NCBI GenBank assembly: GCA_030524035.1
Contig: JAUNHG010000001.1
Span: 465,250 to 529,249, forward strand
Length of the DNA: 64,000 nt
Direction: 5' to 3'
Source of the DNA: Kocuria sp.
GTDB taxonomy: Bacteria > Actinomycetota > Actinomycetes > Actinomycetales > Micrococcaceae
The position numbers and the translations under genes were made by a program. Under the pieces are notes generated by a model. It was not told the origin of the DNA and ran no database searches. It saw only the letters and a program-made list of their open reading frames with translations. Each line of letters begins with the position of its first letter. Positions within the stretch are counted from its first letter, which is position 1. Positions 8,931-17,700 of the stretch are shown here, piece after piece.

Positions 8931-9749
8931 GTGTCAGGTCCCGCCTTGGTTGGGATGATCGACGACATTCACGACCCCAGAGTGCGTAAAGTCGCTGAAC
9001 TGCTGAAAGGGAAAAACAAACGTTCCCGGGCCATGATCGTGGACGATGAAGAAAACATTGCAGAGGCGATTCGGCAAAGTGTTGCTCTGTTTACCGTTTT
9101 TCTTTCTGAGGGCACCGTTTTGGGGGAGGAGCTCGTGAGTTTGCTTCCCGATGAGGTGGAAATTCACGTGGTTTCTTCGCGGTTGTCCAAGGAGTTATTC
9201 GGGGTTGAGCGCCGTAGTCGGGTTTTTGCTCTCGGAAGGCGTCCGCGCCCATGGACGGTCGCTGAAGTTCTGGATACGCCGGGGGATATCGTGATCCTCG
9301 ACGGCGTGCGTCTGATGGGCAACATTGGAGCGATTACTCGAACAGCTAAGGCTCTGGGGGCATCGGGAATACTGCTTTTGGATAGTGCCGTGGAAAGTCT
9401 GGTGGATCGCCGGCTAGTGCGGGCCAGCCGGGGGCTGGTGTTTTCTATGCCCATGGCCGTGACCGATGCTGCCACGGTGCTTCCCGCGTTGGATGAACGC
9501 AGCATCCGTCTGGTGTCTTTGCACCCACGTGCAACTCAGCAGCTCGCGAGTATTTCTGGGATTCCTGGCAGGATTGCGTTGCTTCTGGGCAGTGAAAAGA
9601 ACGGGCCGTCTGCTGACTTAGCTGAGCATGCTGATACGTCAGTGACTATCGCTATTGATCCCGGGGTGGAATCTTTGAATGTGTCAGTCAGTGCAGCGCT
9701 GGCTTTATATGAGCGATCTCCTAGGGGGCATCGTGTGGCCGGAGTGTGA
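8931..9749 (+). CDS. tsnR: TsnR/NshR-family 23S rRNA 2'-O-methyltransferase (putative thiostrepton resistance)
   Basis: SPOUT (TrmH) methyltransferase of 272 residues. The thiostrepton-resistance enzymes TsnR/Nhr are ~269 residues and methylate A1067 of 23S rRNA, the L11-binding site. Residues 1-105 form the N-terminal RNA-binding lobe. The catalytic lobe shows motif 1 GNIGAITRTAKALGASGI (130-147) with Asn131 and Arg137, then DRRLVRASRGLVFSMP, motif 2 ALLLGSEKNGPS, and motif 3 ESLNVSVSAALALYER. The DRRL-x-RASRG and ESLNVSVS blocks match TsnR as I remember it more closely than RlmB or TrmH. GTG 8931 follows ACAGGAGGACATC. It lies between the L11/L1 and L10/L7-L12 genes. Substrate is inferred, not shown; a housekeeping SpoU-type role is the alternative. 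Confidence 0.75.
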   Translation: MSGPALVGMIDDIHDPRVRKVAELLKGKNKRSRAMIVDDEENIAEAIRQSVALFTVFLSEGTVLGEELVSLLPDEVEIHVVSSRLSKELFGVERRSRVFALGRRPRPWTVAEVLDTPGDIVILDGVRLMGNIGAITRTAKALGASGILLLDSAVESLVDRRLVRASRGLVFSMPMAVTDAATVLPALDERSIRLVSLHPRATQQLASISGIPGRIALLLGSEKNGPSADLAEHADTSVTIAIDPGVESLNVSVSAALALYERSPRGHRVAGV

Positions 9750-9796
9750 ATCCGCCATCAGGTTGTTTCGCTGCACTTGTCCCGATAGAGTAGGCA

Positions 9797-9910
9797 ACAT
9801 CCAAAGACCGTCGGTCGTGGTTTTCTGTGCCCTCAGCACCGTTGTGGGTCCAGAAAACTGCCGTAAGAGCCCGTAAGTGGCGTCCAACGCAGGTGTCCTG
9901 AACGTCATCG
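9797..9910 (+). promoter_or_regulatory. Ribosomal protein L10 leader RNA (rplJ leader)
   Basis: The stretch carries AAAGACCGTCGGTC (9803-9816) and, ~80 bases on, GCGTCCAACGCAGGTGTCCT, both reminiscent of the conserved L10-binding leader of bacterial rplJL operons. It lies 119 bases before the rplJ start. L10-L7/L12 complex bound here would repress translation or transcription of the operon. Assignment rests on motif memory and position; exact ends are approximate. Confidence 0.55.
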
Positions 9911-10028
9911 TTCTTTCTCATGATCCCTTTTGCCATGAGTTTGAATTTTTTGCGCCCTGGCACTTGCCGGGGCGTTTTTTGTGGGCGTTGGAACAGGAAA
10001 CGACCGACCCATGAAGGAAAGGAGTGCC

Positions 10029-10559
10029 ATGGCGAACCCGGAAAAGGCCGCTGCGGTGGCTGAGCTGAAGGAGCAGTTTTCTGCTTCCAAAGCTGCTGTG
10101 CTGACCGAATACCGCGGTCTCTCGGTGGCCCAGCTGAAACAGCTGCGCCGTGCGCTCGGTGAAGAAGCCGAGTACGCCGTGGTGAAGAACACGCTGGCTG
10201 GCATTGCCGCCCAGGAAGCCGGGATTGACGCATTCGAAGGTAAGCTCAGCGGCCCTTCGGCTATTGCGTTTGTTGCCGGTGATCCCGTGGCTGTTGCTAA
10301 GTCCTTGCGTGAATTCGCCAAGGAAAACCCTGAACTGGTTGTCAAAGGCGGCTACATGGATGGTGCTGCCCTTGACGAAGACGGTGTGAAGAAACTTGCG
10401 GATTTGGAATCCCGCGAAGTTCTGTTGGCCAAGGTTGCTGGTGTCGCCCAGGCATCGCTATCGAAGGCTGCTGCACTGTTCCAGGCTCCGCTGTCCAAGA
10501 CCGTTCGTACGACCGAGGCGCTGCGTGCCAAGGTAGAAGAAACCGGCCAGGCAGCCTGA
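10029..10559 (+). CDS. rplJ: 50S ribosomal protein L10
   Basis: Base of the L7/L12 stalk. 176 residues. Starts [17 protein letters not shown] and shows [16 protein letters not shown] and [11 protein letters not shown], typical of the N-terminal rRNA-binding domain. ATG 10029 with AAGGAAAGGAG upstream is chosen over an earlier in-frame GTG at 9981. The C-terminal helices that bind L7/L12 dimers follow. rplL is 94 bases downstream. Confidence 0.97.
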   Translation: MANPEKAAAVAELKEQFSASKAAVLTEYRGLSVAQLKQLRRALGEEAEYAVVKNTLAGIAAQEAGIDAFEGKLSGPSAIAFVAGDPVAVAKSLREFAKENPELVVKGGYMDGAALDEDGVKKLADLESREVLLAKVAGVAQASLSKAAALFQAPLSKTVRTTEALRAKVEETGQAA

Positions 10560-10653
10560 CGTTTTACGTCATCACTATTTGCAAGAATCCACATCTGACC
10601 TGCACAGCTACCTTATGGGGTGTGCGAGGTTAAACCCATTGAGGAGTCACAAC

Positions 10654-11046
10654 ATGGCTAAGCTTTCCACTGAAGAACTCATTGACGCTTTCAAGGAACT
10701 GTCTTTGATCGAACTCTCCGAGTTCGTGAAAGCGTTTGAGGAAACCTTTGACGTTACTGCCGCTGCTCCGGCAGCTGTGGCCGTTGCAGGCGCCCCGGCT
10801 GCCGGTGGTGATGGCGGCGGTGCTGCTGAAGAGCAGACCGAGTTCGACGTCATTCTGGAATCTGCCGGCGACAAGAAGATCGGTGTGATTAAGGAAGTGC
10901 GTGCTCTGACCTCCCTCGGCTTGAAGGAAGCCAAGGAACTGGTTGACGGCGCTCCCAAGCCTGTTCTGGAAGGTGCTTCCAAGGAAGATGCCGACAAGGC
11001 CAAGGAACAGCTTGAAGGCGCTGGTGCTACTGTCACTCTTAAGTGA
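10654..11046 (+). CDS. rplL: 50S ribosomal protein L7/L12
   Basis: Multicopy stalk protein that recruits translational GTPases. 130 residues: N-terminal dimerisation domain ([20 protein letters not shown]), an Ala/Gly-rich flexible hinge (residues ~36-57), and the C-terminal factor-binding domain with [23 protein letters not shown] 10654 follows GAGGAGTCACAAC. A long hairpin follows the stop. Confidence 0.98.
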   Translation: MAKLSTEELIDAFKELSLIELSEFVKAFEETFDVTAAAPAAVAVAGAPAAGGDGGGAAEEQTEFDVILESAGDKKIGVIKEVRALTSLGLKEAKELVDGAPKPVLEGASKEDADKAKEQLEGAGATVTLK

Positions 11047-11097
11047 TTCATTCACGAGGGGTAACGCATATCTGAGATTGAGTTGAAATAACTCATC

Positions 11098-11150
11098 AAC
11101 ACGACAAGGGGCTCTGAACACACAGTGTGTTCAGAGCCCCTTGTCGTGTT
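11098..11150 (+). terminator. rplL: Strong intrinsic terminator after rplJL
   Basis: A perfect 25-bp stem: arms 11098-11122 and 11126-11150 with the 3-base loop CAG, followed by TGGGTTTTTG. This is the strongest hairpin in the window. The remaining 206 bases to the transporter gene (11151-11356) hold no recognisable gene and presumably its promoter. Confidence 0.9.
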
Positions 11151-11356
11151 TGGGTTTTTGTGTGCTGTCATAGGCATGAACCATGCACGTGAAACTGTCC
11201 ACAGGTGTAATTCAGCTCATGTCATAAAAATGTCACCATGTGAGGCAGTGTTACCGTTTCGGGTGCACAAGTTCGTTATCGTGTTCAGGCGCGAATGTTG
11301 GGGGGAGCAGCGCCATCGAACGATCATGAGGGCTACGATGAGTACTAAGAGGGAAT

Positions 11357-13705
11357 ATGACCGAGTCAACGAATATCGCTACAACAACCTCCGTAACGCA
11401 ACACAGTTTTGGTGAACGTCTTCGCCGGGACCTTCCTGCATCACTCGTCGTTTTTCTCGTAGCGGTTCCTTTGTCGCTGGGTATTGCTGCAGCGTCGGGA
11501 GCTCCGATTGCTGCCGGTTTGATCGCTGCTGCTGTAGGCGGCATTCTTGCCGGAATCTTTGGTGGTGCGCCTTTGCAGGTCAGCGGACCAGCGGCAGGAC
11601 TGACGGTGATTGTTGCTTCTCTGGCTGCTCAGTTCCCTTGGCCAGTTGTGTGTGCCGTAACGTTTGGTGCAGGTTTGCTCCAGCTATTGCTGTCAATTAG
11701 TCGTGTAGCACGCCTGGCATTGGCAATATCTCCCGTGGTTGTCAATGCGATGTTGGCGGGTATTGGCGTCACGATCATCTTGCAACAAATCCAAGTCATG
11801 TTAGGTGGCACTTCCAAATCATCAGCATGGGAGAACGTGTTGTTGCTGCCCAAGCACGTTTCTGGAATGAACCCGCTGGATTTGTTGTGTGGTTTATCGG
11901 TGATTGCACTGATTATGCTTTGGGCCCGTTTACCAGCTTCTGTGCGAAAGGTGCCTGGGCAGCTGGTTGCCATTGTGCTGGTCACAATTGCTTCAGTTCT
12001 TTTCGCCCTGGATGTCACACGTGTTGAGGTCGGGGATTCGATCTTGGATGCGATTGCACTACCGCAGTTACCTGATGGTGAGTGGGGTGCTTTCCTGCTG
12101 GGTGTGTTGACCGTTGGAATCGTGGCGAGCATCGAATCGCTGCTCAGCGCGGTTGCGGTGGATCGGCTCCATGAGGGTAAGAGAACTAATTTTGATCGCG
12201 AACTTTTTGGTCAAGGGGTAGCGAATTCAGCTTCCGGGCTGTTGGGTGGTTTGCCGGTCACCGGTGTGATTGTGCGCAGTTCCACCAACGTGGTGGCTGG
12301 GGCAGTCAGTAATGTGTCGGCGATCATGCACGGTGTGTGGGTCGCTGTGTTTTCTGTGCTCGGTGTTGCCCTGATCGAATCCATTCCCACAGCAGCGCTG
12401 GCTGGTCTTCTGGTGTATACGGGTGCCAAGCTGATTCGCTGGGCGGATATTCATGTTGCAGGTCGCACCGGTGATCTGCTGGTGTACGTGGCCACCATCG
12501 TGGGTGTGGTTGCACTAAACCTGCTTGAAGGTGTCGGTATCGGTGTAGCGCTGTCGATTGTGATTTTGCTGTGGCGTGTGGTGAACGCCAGTGTGCACGC
12601 TGAGGAACTGGGGCCGAATCGCTGGCGTGTGGTTATCGAAGGCACCTGCTCCTTCTTGTCCACACCACGGTTGGTGGGGGTATTGCAGTCAATCCCCGAA
12701 GACGTTGATGTGATCGTTGAATTGGAAGTTGACTACTTAGACCGCCATGCCTTCCAGGCTCTTGAAGATTGGCGGGCGCGTCATCAAGCTCGGGGCCGCC
12801 AAGTGACCATTGAGCAGCACACGCATGATGTGCTGGGTGCACTTGATTCCCAGCCTCCGCGACGTTCCGGGTTGCGTTCTATGGTTTCTGGTGCTTTGGC
12901 GCCTTGGCAGGATCAAGGTCGTGAGCTGCCAACCTTGGACACCGGCTCAATGCATCTGAGCCACCTGTTGCCTGTGTATGCCGGTATTGATCAGTTCCAC
13001 CGGAAGAGGGCAGGCATGGTTAATCAATACCTTGAGCCCCTTGCGTTGACGCAGCGGCCCGAGGCCATGTTCATTACGTGTGCGGATAGCTGTGTGGTGC
13101 CCAGCATGATCACGAATTCAGGTCCGGGCGACTTGTTTACGGTACGCAACGTCGGCAATCTGATTCCCACCTGTCACGCCGGGGAAGGTCACGCTCACCA
13201 TCAGGACGAACAGCACATTCACGGCCAAGGATCGGCGGCAGCCGCGCACGGCGACGCCTCCGTGGAGTCCGCAGTGACTTTTGCCGTGGAGTCGCTGGGG
13301 GTGCAGGCTATCGTGGTGTGTGGGCACTCTGCCTGTGGTGCCATGAGTTCATTGCTGACTGGGATTTCCATACCCGATGACCTGGATGCGTGGCTGGAAT
13401 ATGGCCGAGAGTCTTTGGATACTTTTCGGGCCAATCACCCATTGGTGGCGGAAGCAAAGGCTGCTGGGTACACCGAGGCGGACCAGTTGTCCATCGTTAA
13501 TGTGATGGTGCAGTTGGAGCGGTTACGGCGTCACCCCAGCATTGCTGCTGGGCTGGAAGCGGAGACCCTGAGTATCGCGGGACTGTTCTTCGATGTGAGT
13601 GCTAGCCGGGTTGTAGAGATCACGGCAGATGCTTTGGTCGAGGTGGGCCAAGAACGGATGCCTACTTCCGGTAGGGCACATAAGCGTTCCTTAGCGGGTA
13701 GCTGA
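11357..13705 (+). CDS. SulP-family anion transporter fused to beta-carbonic anhydrase
   Basis: 782 residues in two parts. Residues ~15-415 are a SulP permease with ~12 hydrophobic segments (including GAPLQVSGPAAGLTV and the GLPVTGVIVRSSTNV motif), followed by a STAS-like domain (~420-490). Residues ~540-770 are a beta-carbonic anhydrase: zinc ligands Cys575, His657 and Cys660 (GHSACGAM) are present, but the dyad motif reads CADSC, so the usual Arg is Cys579. A His-rich insert (HAHHQDEQHIHG) lies between the zinc ligands. Such fusions (Mycobacterium Rv3273 type) are thought to couple bicarbonate transport with CO2 hydration. ATG 11357 follows AAGAGGGAAT. Membrane protein with a cytoplasmic enzyme domain. 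Confidence 0.9.
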   Translation: MTESTNIATTTSVTQHSFGERLRRDLPASLVVFLVAVPLSLGIAAASGAPIAAGLIAAAVGGILAGIFGGAPLQVSGPAAGLTVIVASLAAQFPWPVVCAVTFGAGLLQLLLSISRVARLALAISPVVVNAMLAGIGVTIILQQIQVMLGGTSKSSAWENVLLLPKHVSGMNPLDLLCGLSVIALIMLWARLPASVRKVPGQLVAIVLVTIASVLFALDVTRVEVGDSILDAIALPQLPDGEWGAFLLGVLTVGIVASIESLLSAVAVDRLHEGKRTNFDRELFGQGVANSASGLLGGLPVTGVIVRSSTNVVAGAVSNVSAIMHGVWVAVFSVLGVALIESIPTAALAGLLVYTGAKLIRWADIHVAGRTGDLLVYVATIVGVVALNLLEGVGIGVALSIVILLWRVVNASVHAEELGPNRWRVVIEGTCSFLSTPRLVGVLQSIPEDVDVIVELEVDYLDRHAFQALEDWRARHQARGRQVTIEQHTHDVLGALDSQPPRRSGLRSMVSGALAPWQDQGRELPTLDTGSMHLSHLLPVYAGIDQFHRKRAGMVNQYLEPLALTQRPEAMFITCADSCVVPSMITNSGPGDLFTVRNVGNLIPTCHAGEGHAHHQDEQHIHGQGSAAAAHGDASVESAVTFAVESLGVQAIVVCGHSACGAMSSLLTGISIPDDLDAWLEYGRESLDTFRANHPLVAEAKAAGYTEADQLSIVNVMVQLERLRRHPSIAAGLEAETLSIAGLFFDVSASRVVEITADALVEVGQERMPTSGRAHKRSLAGS

Positions 13706-13889
13706 TTCGTATCTTCCAAGCTATCGAATCCGTGCCGGGTAGCGTTTTGAAGAAAGGCAATCGAGGCTGTACTGCTGTCAATCTTCTCGATTGATGCCGT
13801 GATAGCGGGGTGATCTGCCGGCTCGTGTTGTCGAGATTGCTCTGACTCCGCTGCTTTATCGACTCAAATCTCGCGGGTCTCTGACAAGA

Positions 13890-13962
13890 TGAAATAGAAC
13901 CTAGACATGACTGACTAGGGTTGATATTTTTCCTAGTGAGGTGCCTCACGCATTCTATTTCA
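13890..13962 (+). promoter_or_regulatory. Nested inverted repeats upstream of the small-ORF cassette
   Basis: A perfect 10-bp inverted repeat, TGAAATAGAA (13890-13899) and TTCTATTTCA (13953-13962), encloses 53 bases. Inside lie a 6+6 palindrome GTGAGG-TG-CCTCAC (13936-13949) and three CCTAG/CTAGG copies. The ribosome site of the first small ORF begins ten bases later. It may be an operator/promoter region or a structured 5' leader. The rest of the 275-base gap after the transporter gene shows nothing recognisable. Confidence 0.45.
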
Positions 13963-13980
13963 CTGCATTAGGAGGTAGTT

Positions 13981-14022
13981 ATGGAACGTCGTGATCTCTT
14001 CAAGGGGCTGGCGGGGCGGTGA
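13981..14022 (+). CDS. 13-codon leader ORF (or 5' end of a frameshifted small gene)
   Basis: Encodes MERRDLFKGLAGR from ATG 13981 with an excellent ribosome site (TTAGGAGGTAGTT). Its stop TGA (14020-14022) overlaps the GTG start of the next ORF in the arrangement GTGA. Two readings are possible. It may be a leader peptide that couples translation to the next ORF. Or one base is missing from the G4 run at 14013-14016: with G5 the frame would read on as RRDLFKGLAGAVTFARTF, giving a single 67-residue protein with a twin-arginine-like N-terminus. No family recognised. Confidence 0.4.
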   Translation: MERRDLFKGLAGR

Positions 14023-14186
14023 CGTTCGCTCGTACCTTCTACAGCGCATTTCGAGCAGCTCGTCGACAGGGCCTTGCTGTGCGTCGCGCCGTCAATCGGG
14101 CTGCAAGTACCGCGGGGCCAGAGGTTCGTGATGCTCTACTCTCCATTTTTATGAGCGACGCAGTGATTGTCACTTGTACGTCATGA
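14019..14186 (+). CDS. Small basic protein of unknown function, overlaps both neighbours
   Basis: 55 residues from GTG 14019. Strongly cationic first half (VTFARTFYSAFRAARRQ, then VRRAVNRAA), then GPEVRDALLSIFMSDAVIV and a terminal TCTS. It overlaps the 13-codon ORF (GTGA) before it and the 56-residue ORF (ATGA) after it, so translation is probably coupled. No family recognised. It may instead be the downstream part of a 67-residue gene split by a one-base deletion. Confidence 0.4.
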   Translation: MTFARTFYSAFRAARRQGLAVRRAVNRAASTAGPEVRDALLSIFMSDAVIVTCTS

Positions 14187-14353
14187 AGCTGGAGACTGTC
14201 GGATTTCTACTGGCAGCGACGGCGTTCGTCCTTCTTAACGTGGATGTAATACCTGGGAGTCGGACCCTGGGCTTCGTATTCTTTCTCGTAGCCTGCGGCG
14301 TATTCGCGTTCATCCGATTCGGGCGTAGGGGGCGAACCGAAGACCATGAGTGA
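14183..14353 (+). CDS. Small two-helix membrane protein of unknown function
   Basis: 56 residues from ATG 14183, whose first bases overlap the stop of the previous ORF (ATGA). Two hydrophobic segments, about residues 6-24 and 28-46, separated by a short DVIPGSRT turn, then a basic tail (RFGRRGRTEDHE) expected to face the cytoplasm. A terminator hairpin begins 17 bases after the stop. No family recognised. Pairing of a small basic ORF with a small membrane protein suggests a peptide with its partner, but this is inference. Confidence 0.45.
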   Translation: MKLETVGFLLAATAFVLLNVDVIPGSRTLGFVFFLVACGVFAFIRFGRRGRTEDHE

Positions 14354-14369
14354 GGGGTGAGTGATTGTA

Positions 14370-14404
14370 AAGAACCCCCGTGCGCTCTGCGTGCGGGGGT
14401 TCTT
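14370..14404 (+). terminator. Terminator of the small-ORF cassette
   Basis: Inverted repeat AAGAACCCCCG (14370-14380) and CGGGGGTTCTT (14394-14404), an 11-bp perfect stem followed by GCTTGCGT. It directly follows the three overlapping ORFs and isolates them from rpoB. Confidence 0.75.
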
Positions 14405-14736
14405 GCTTGCGTATGGTATTCCGCGCGCACGCTCCTGCAAACAGCTGCAAACAGCCTTCCGGGCTGGGCCGGAGCGGCAGATGGGCGCTGGAGAGTAGTA
14501 GAAAGCTCGACCATCTACTAGACATCACCGATGTCTGTGGCCTATTGTGGACTCTTGCGTTGTCCCTGGTTTCAGTGTGCCTTCATATAGCGGTGGGCAC
14601 CCCTCGAAACGCTACAACTTCTGCACTTCTCCTCGCCAGCGAGCCGATCGCCGGCAGCCTGGGTTAGACTGTAGCCTTCGACACATCGGACGGGAACCGC
14701 GCGATTCACCTGCAGACCTGTGGAAGGAATCTCACC
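14405..14736 (+). promoter_or_regulatory. rpoB upstream region
   Basis: 332 bases without a gene. A tandem perfect repeat CTGCAAACAG occurs twice at 14435-14454. TAGACT at 14665-14670 could be the -10 element of the rpoB promoter, giving a short leader; no good -35 is visible. No coding potential is evident. Confidence 0.35.
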
Positions 14737-17700
14737 TTGGTCGCCTCGAGCACCGATTCGTCCGTCACCGCAAACACGGCAGGGAATAACACTCCCCGCC
14801 GTGTATCTTTTGCAAAGATCCATGAGCCACTTGAGGTCCCGAACCTTTTGGCATTGCAAACCGATAGTTTTGATCGCCTGGTCGGCAACGAAAGCTGGCA
14901 GGAGCGACTGCGCCAAGCGCAAGAAGCTGGCCAGTCCGGTGTGCCTGCCACATCGGGGCTATCTGACATCTTTGAAGAGATCTCTCCGATTGAAGATTTC
15001 CAGGGAACCATGTCCCTGTCCTTCACCGAACCGGAGTTCTACGACCCCAAGTACACGGTTGAAGAATGTAAAGACCGTGATGCCACATACTCGGCTCCGC
15101 TGTACGTCAAAGCCGAGTTCATGAACAACACCACGGGTGAAATTAAGCAGCAGACCGTGTTCATGGGCGACTTCCCGTTGATGACCGACAAGGGAACGTT
15201 CGTGATCAATGGCACTGAACGTGTGGTGGTTTCCCAGTTGGTGCGTTCCCCTGGTGCTTACTTCGAAAAGGGTCAAGACCGCAATTCGGATAAGGACATC
15301 TTCTCTGCCAAGATCATTCCGTCCCGTGGGGCCTGGTTTGAATTGGAGATTGACAAGCGCGATCAGGTGGGCGTGCGCCTTGACCGCAAGCGTAAGCAGT
15401 CCGTGACCGTATTACTAAAAGCCTTGGGGTGGACTGAAGCCAAAATCCTGGAGGAATTTGGCGAATTTGATTCCATCCGCGCGACTTTGGAAAAAGACAC
15501 CACAGAAACGCGCGAAGATGCTCTGCTGGACATTTACCGCAAATTGCGTCCGGGGGAACCGCCCACGGTGGACGCTGCCCAGCAGCTACTGGACAACATG
15601 TATTTCAACCCCAAGCGCTACGACCTTGCCAAGGTGGGGCGTTACAAGATCAATCGCAAATTGGGGATTGATAAGGCCTTTGACGATCCGGATGCCTCAG
15701 TGTTGTCCATTGAAGACATTGTGGCCATGATTCGGTATTTGGTGACTTTGCATGCTGGTGGTACTTCCATTCAGGGTGTGCGTGATGGCCAGGCGCGTGA
15801 TTTCCGTGTCGATGTTGACGATATTGACCACTTTGGTAACCGCCGTATTCGTGCGGTTGGCGAGTTGATCGAAAACCAAATCCGTACCGGGCTGTCCCGT
15901 ATGGAACGTGTGGTGCGTGAACGTATGACCACTCAGGATGTGGAAGCGATTACCCCGCAGACGCTAATCAATATCCGCCCTGTGGTAGCTGCGATCAAAG
16001 AGTTTTTCGGTACCTCACAGTTGTCGCAGTTCATGGACCAGAACAACCCTTTGGCGGGCCTGACGCACAAGCGGCGTTTGTCTGCTCTGGGGCCTGGTGG
16101 TCTTTCCCGTGACCGCGCGGGCATGGAGGTTCGTGACGTTCACCCATCGCACTACGGTCGTATGTGCCCGATTGAAACCCCTGAGGGGTCCAACATCGGT
16201 TTGATCGGTTCGTTGGCGACGTACGCGCGGATTAATCCGTTTGGTTTTATCGAAACCCCGTACCGTCGTGTGGTTGATGGTGTGGTGACTGACGACGTCG
16301 TATACCTGACGGCTGATGATGAACGTGGCGCTGTGATTGCACAGGCGAACGCCCCGTTGACTCAGGATCTGCATTTTGCGGAGGACGCTGTGCTGGCCCG
16401 TGCCGCTGACGGTTCCGGTGAAGCTGTGTTGGTGGACCCTGCAGACGTTGAGTTCATGGATGTTTCCCCGCGTCAGATGGTTTCCGTGGCCACCGCGCTG
16501 ATCCCGTACTTGGAGCATGACGACGCTAACCGGGCACTGATGGGCGCTAACATGCAGCGTCAGGCTGTGCCGTTGTTAGTCACGGAAGCTCCTTTGGTGG
16601 GCACCGGTATGGAACGTTTCGCGGCTATGGGTGCCGGCGATTCTGTCCTGGCGATTAAGCCAGGCGTCGTGACTGAAGTTGCCGCAGACCACGTGACCGT
16701 GAGCAATGACGACGGCACCACCAGAGAGTACGCCGTTGGTAAGTTCGTTCGCTCTAACCCGGGCAACACTTACAACCAGCGCGTAATTGTTTCTGAAGGT
16801 GACCGAGTCGAGGCTCGTACGGTGCTGGCCGATGGTCCGTCAACAGACCATGGTGAACTGGCGCTGGGTAAGAACTTGCTTGTTGCCTACATGTCGTGGG
16901 AAGGCCTCAACTACGAGGACGCGATCATCCTGTCCCAGCGCATGGTCTCTGATGATGTGTTGACCTCAATTCATATTGAGGAGCACGAAATTGATGCCCG
17001 TGATACCAAGCTGGGTGCGGAAGAAATCACCCGTGACATCCCGAACGTTTCAGAAGATGTTCTGTCGGCATTAGATGAGCGCGGCATTATTCACATCGGT
17101 GCTGAGGTTCAGGCTGGTGACATTCTGGTCGGCAAGGTGACGCCCAAGGGCGAGACTGAACTGACTCCGGAAGAACGCTTGCTGCGGGCGATTTTCGGCG
17201 AAAAGTCGCGTGAAGTCCGTGATACTTCACTGAAGGTGCCCCATGGCGAGTCCGGGACGGTCATCGGTGTGCGGGTCTTTGATCGCGATGACGACAGCGA
17301 TGATTTGCCCGCTGGTGTCAATCAGGTGGTCCGCGTGTATGTGGCACAGAAGCGCAAGATCACTGATGGCGATAAGTTGGCTGGTCGTCACGGCAACAAG
17401 GGTGTGATCTCCAAAATTCTGCCGGTTGAAGATATGCCGTTCTTGGCCGATGGAACTCCCGTGGATGTGATCTTGAATCCCTTGGGTGTGCCGGGCCGTA
17501 TGAACTTGGGTCAGGTACTTGAAGTCCACACAGGTTGGCTAGCTAAACATGGCTGGGACATTGAAGGTAACCCGGAATGGCTGAATCGTCTGACGGATTT
17601 CCCCAAGTCCACTGGTCAAATCAATGTGGCTACTCCGGTGTTTGACGGTGCTCGCGAAGACGAAATCTTCGACCTGTTGGATCATTCGAACCCGACTCGT

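Noticed and set aside
13662-13949. 95-codon open frame on the minus strand over the SulP-fusion 3' end
   Set aside because: It overlaps the end of the fusion gene, has low-complexity polar composition and no ribosome site.
16009-16120. Rifampicin-resistance substitutions in rpoB
   Set aside because: The resistance-determining region reads as wild type at the usual D, H and S positions.
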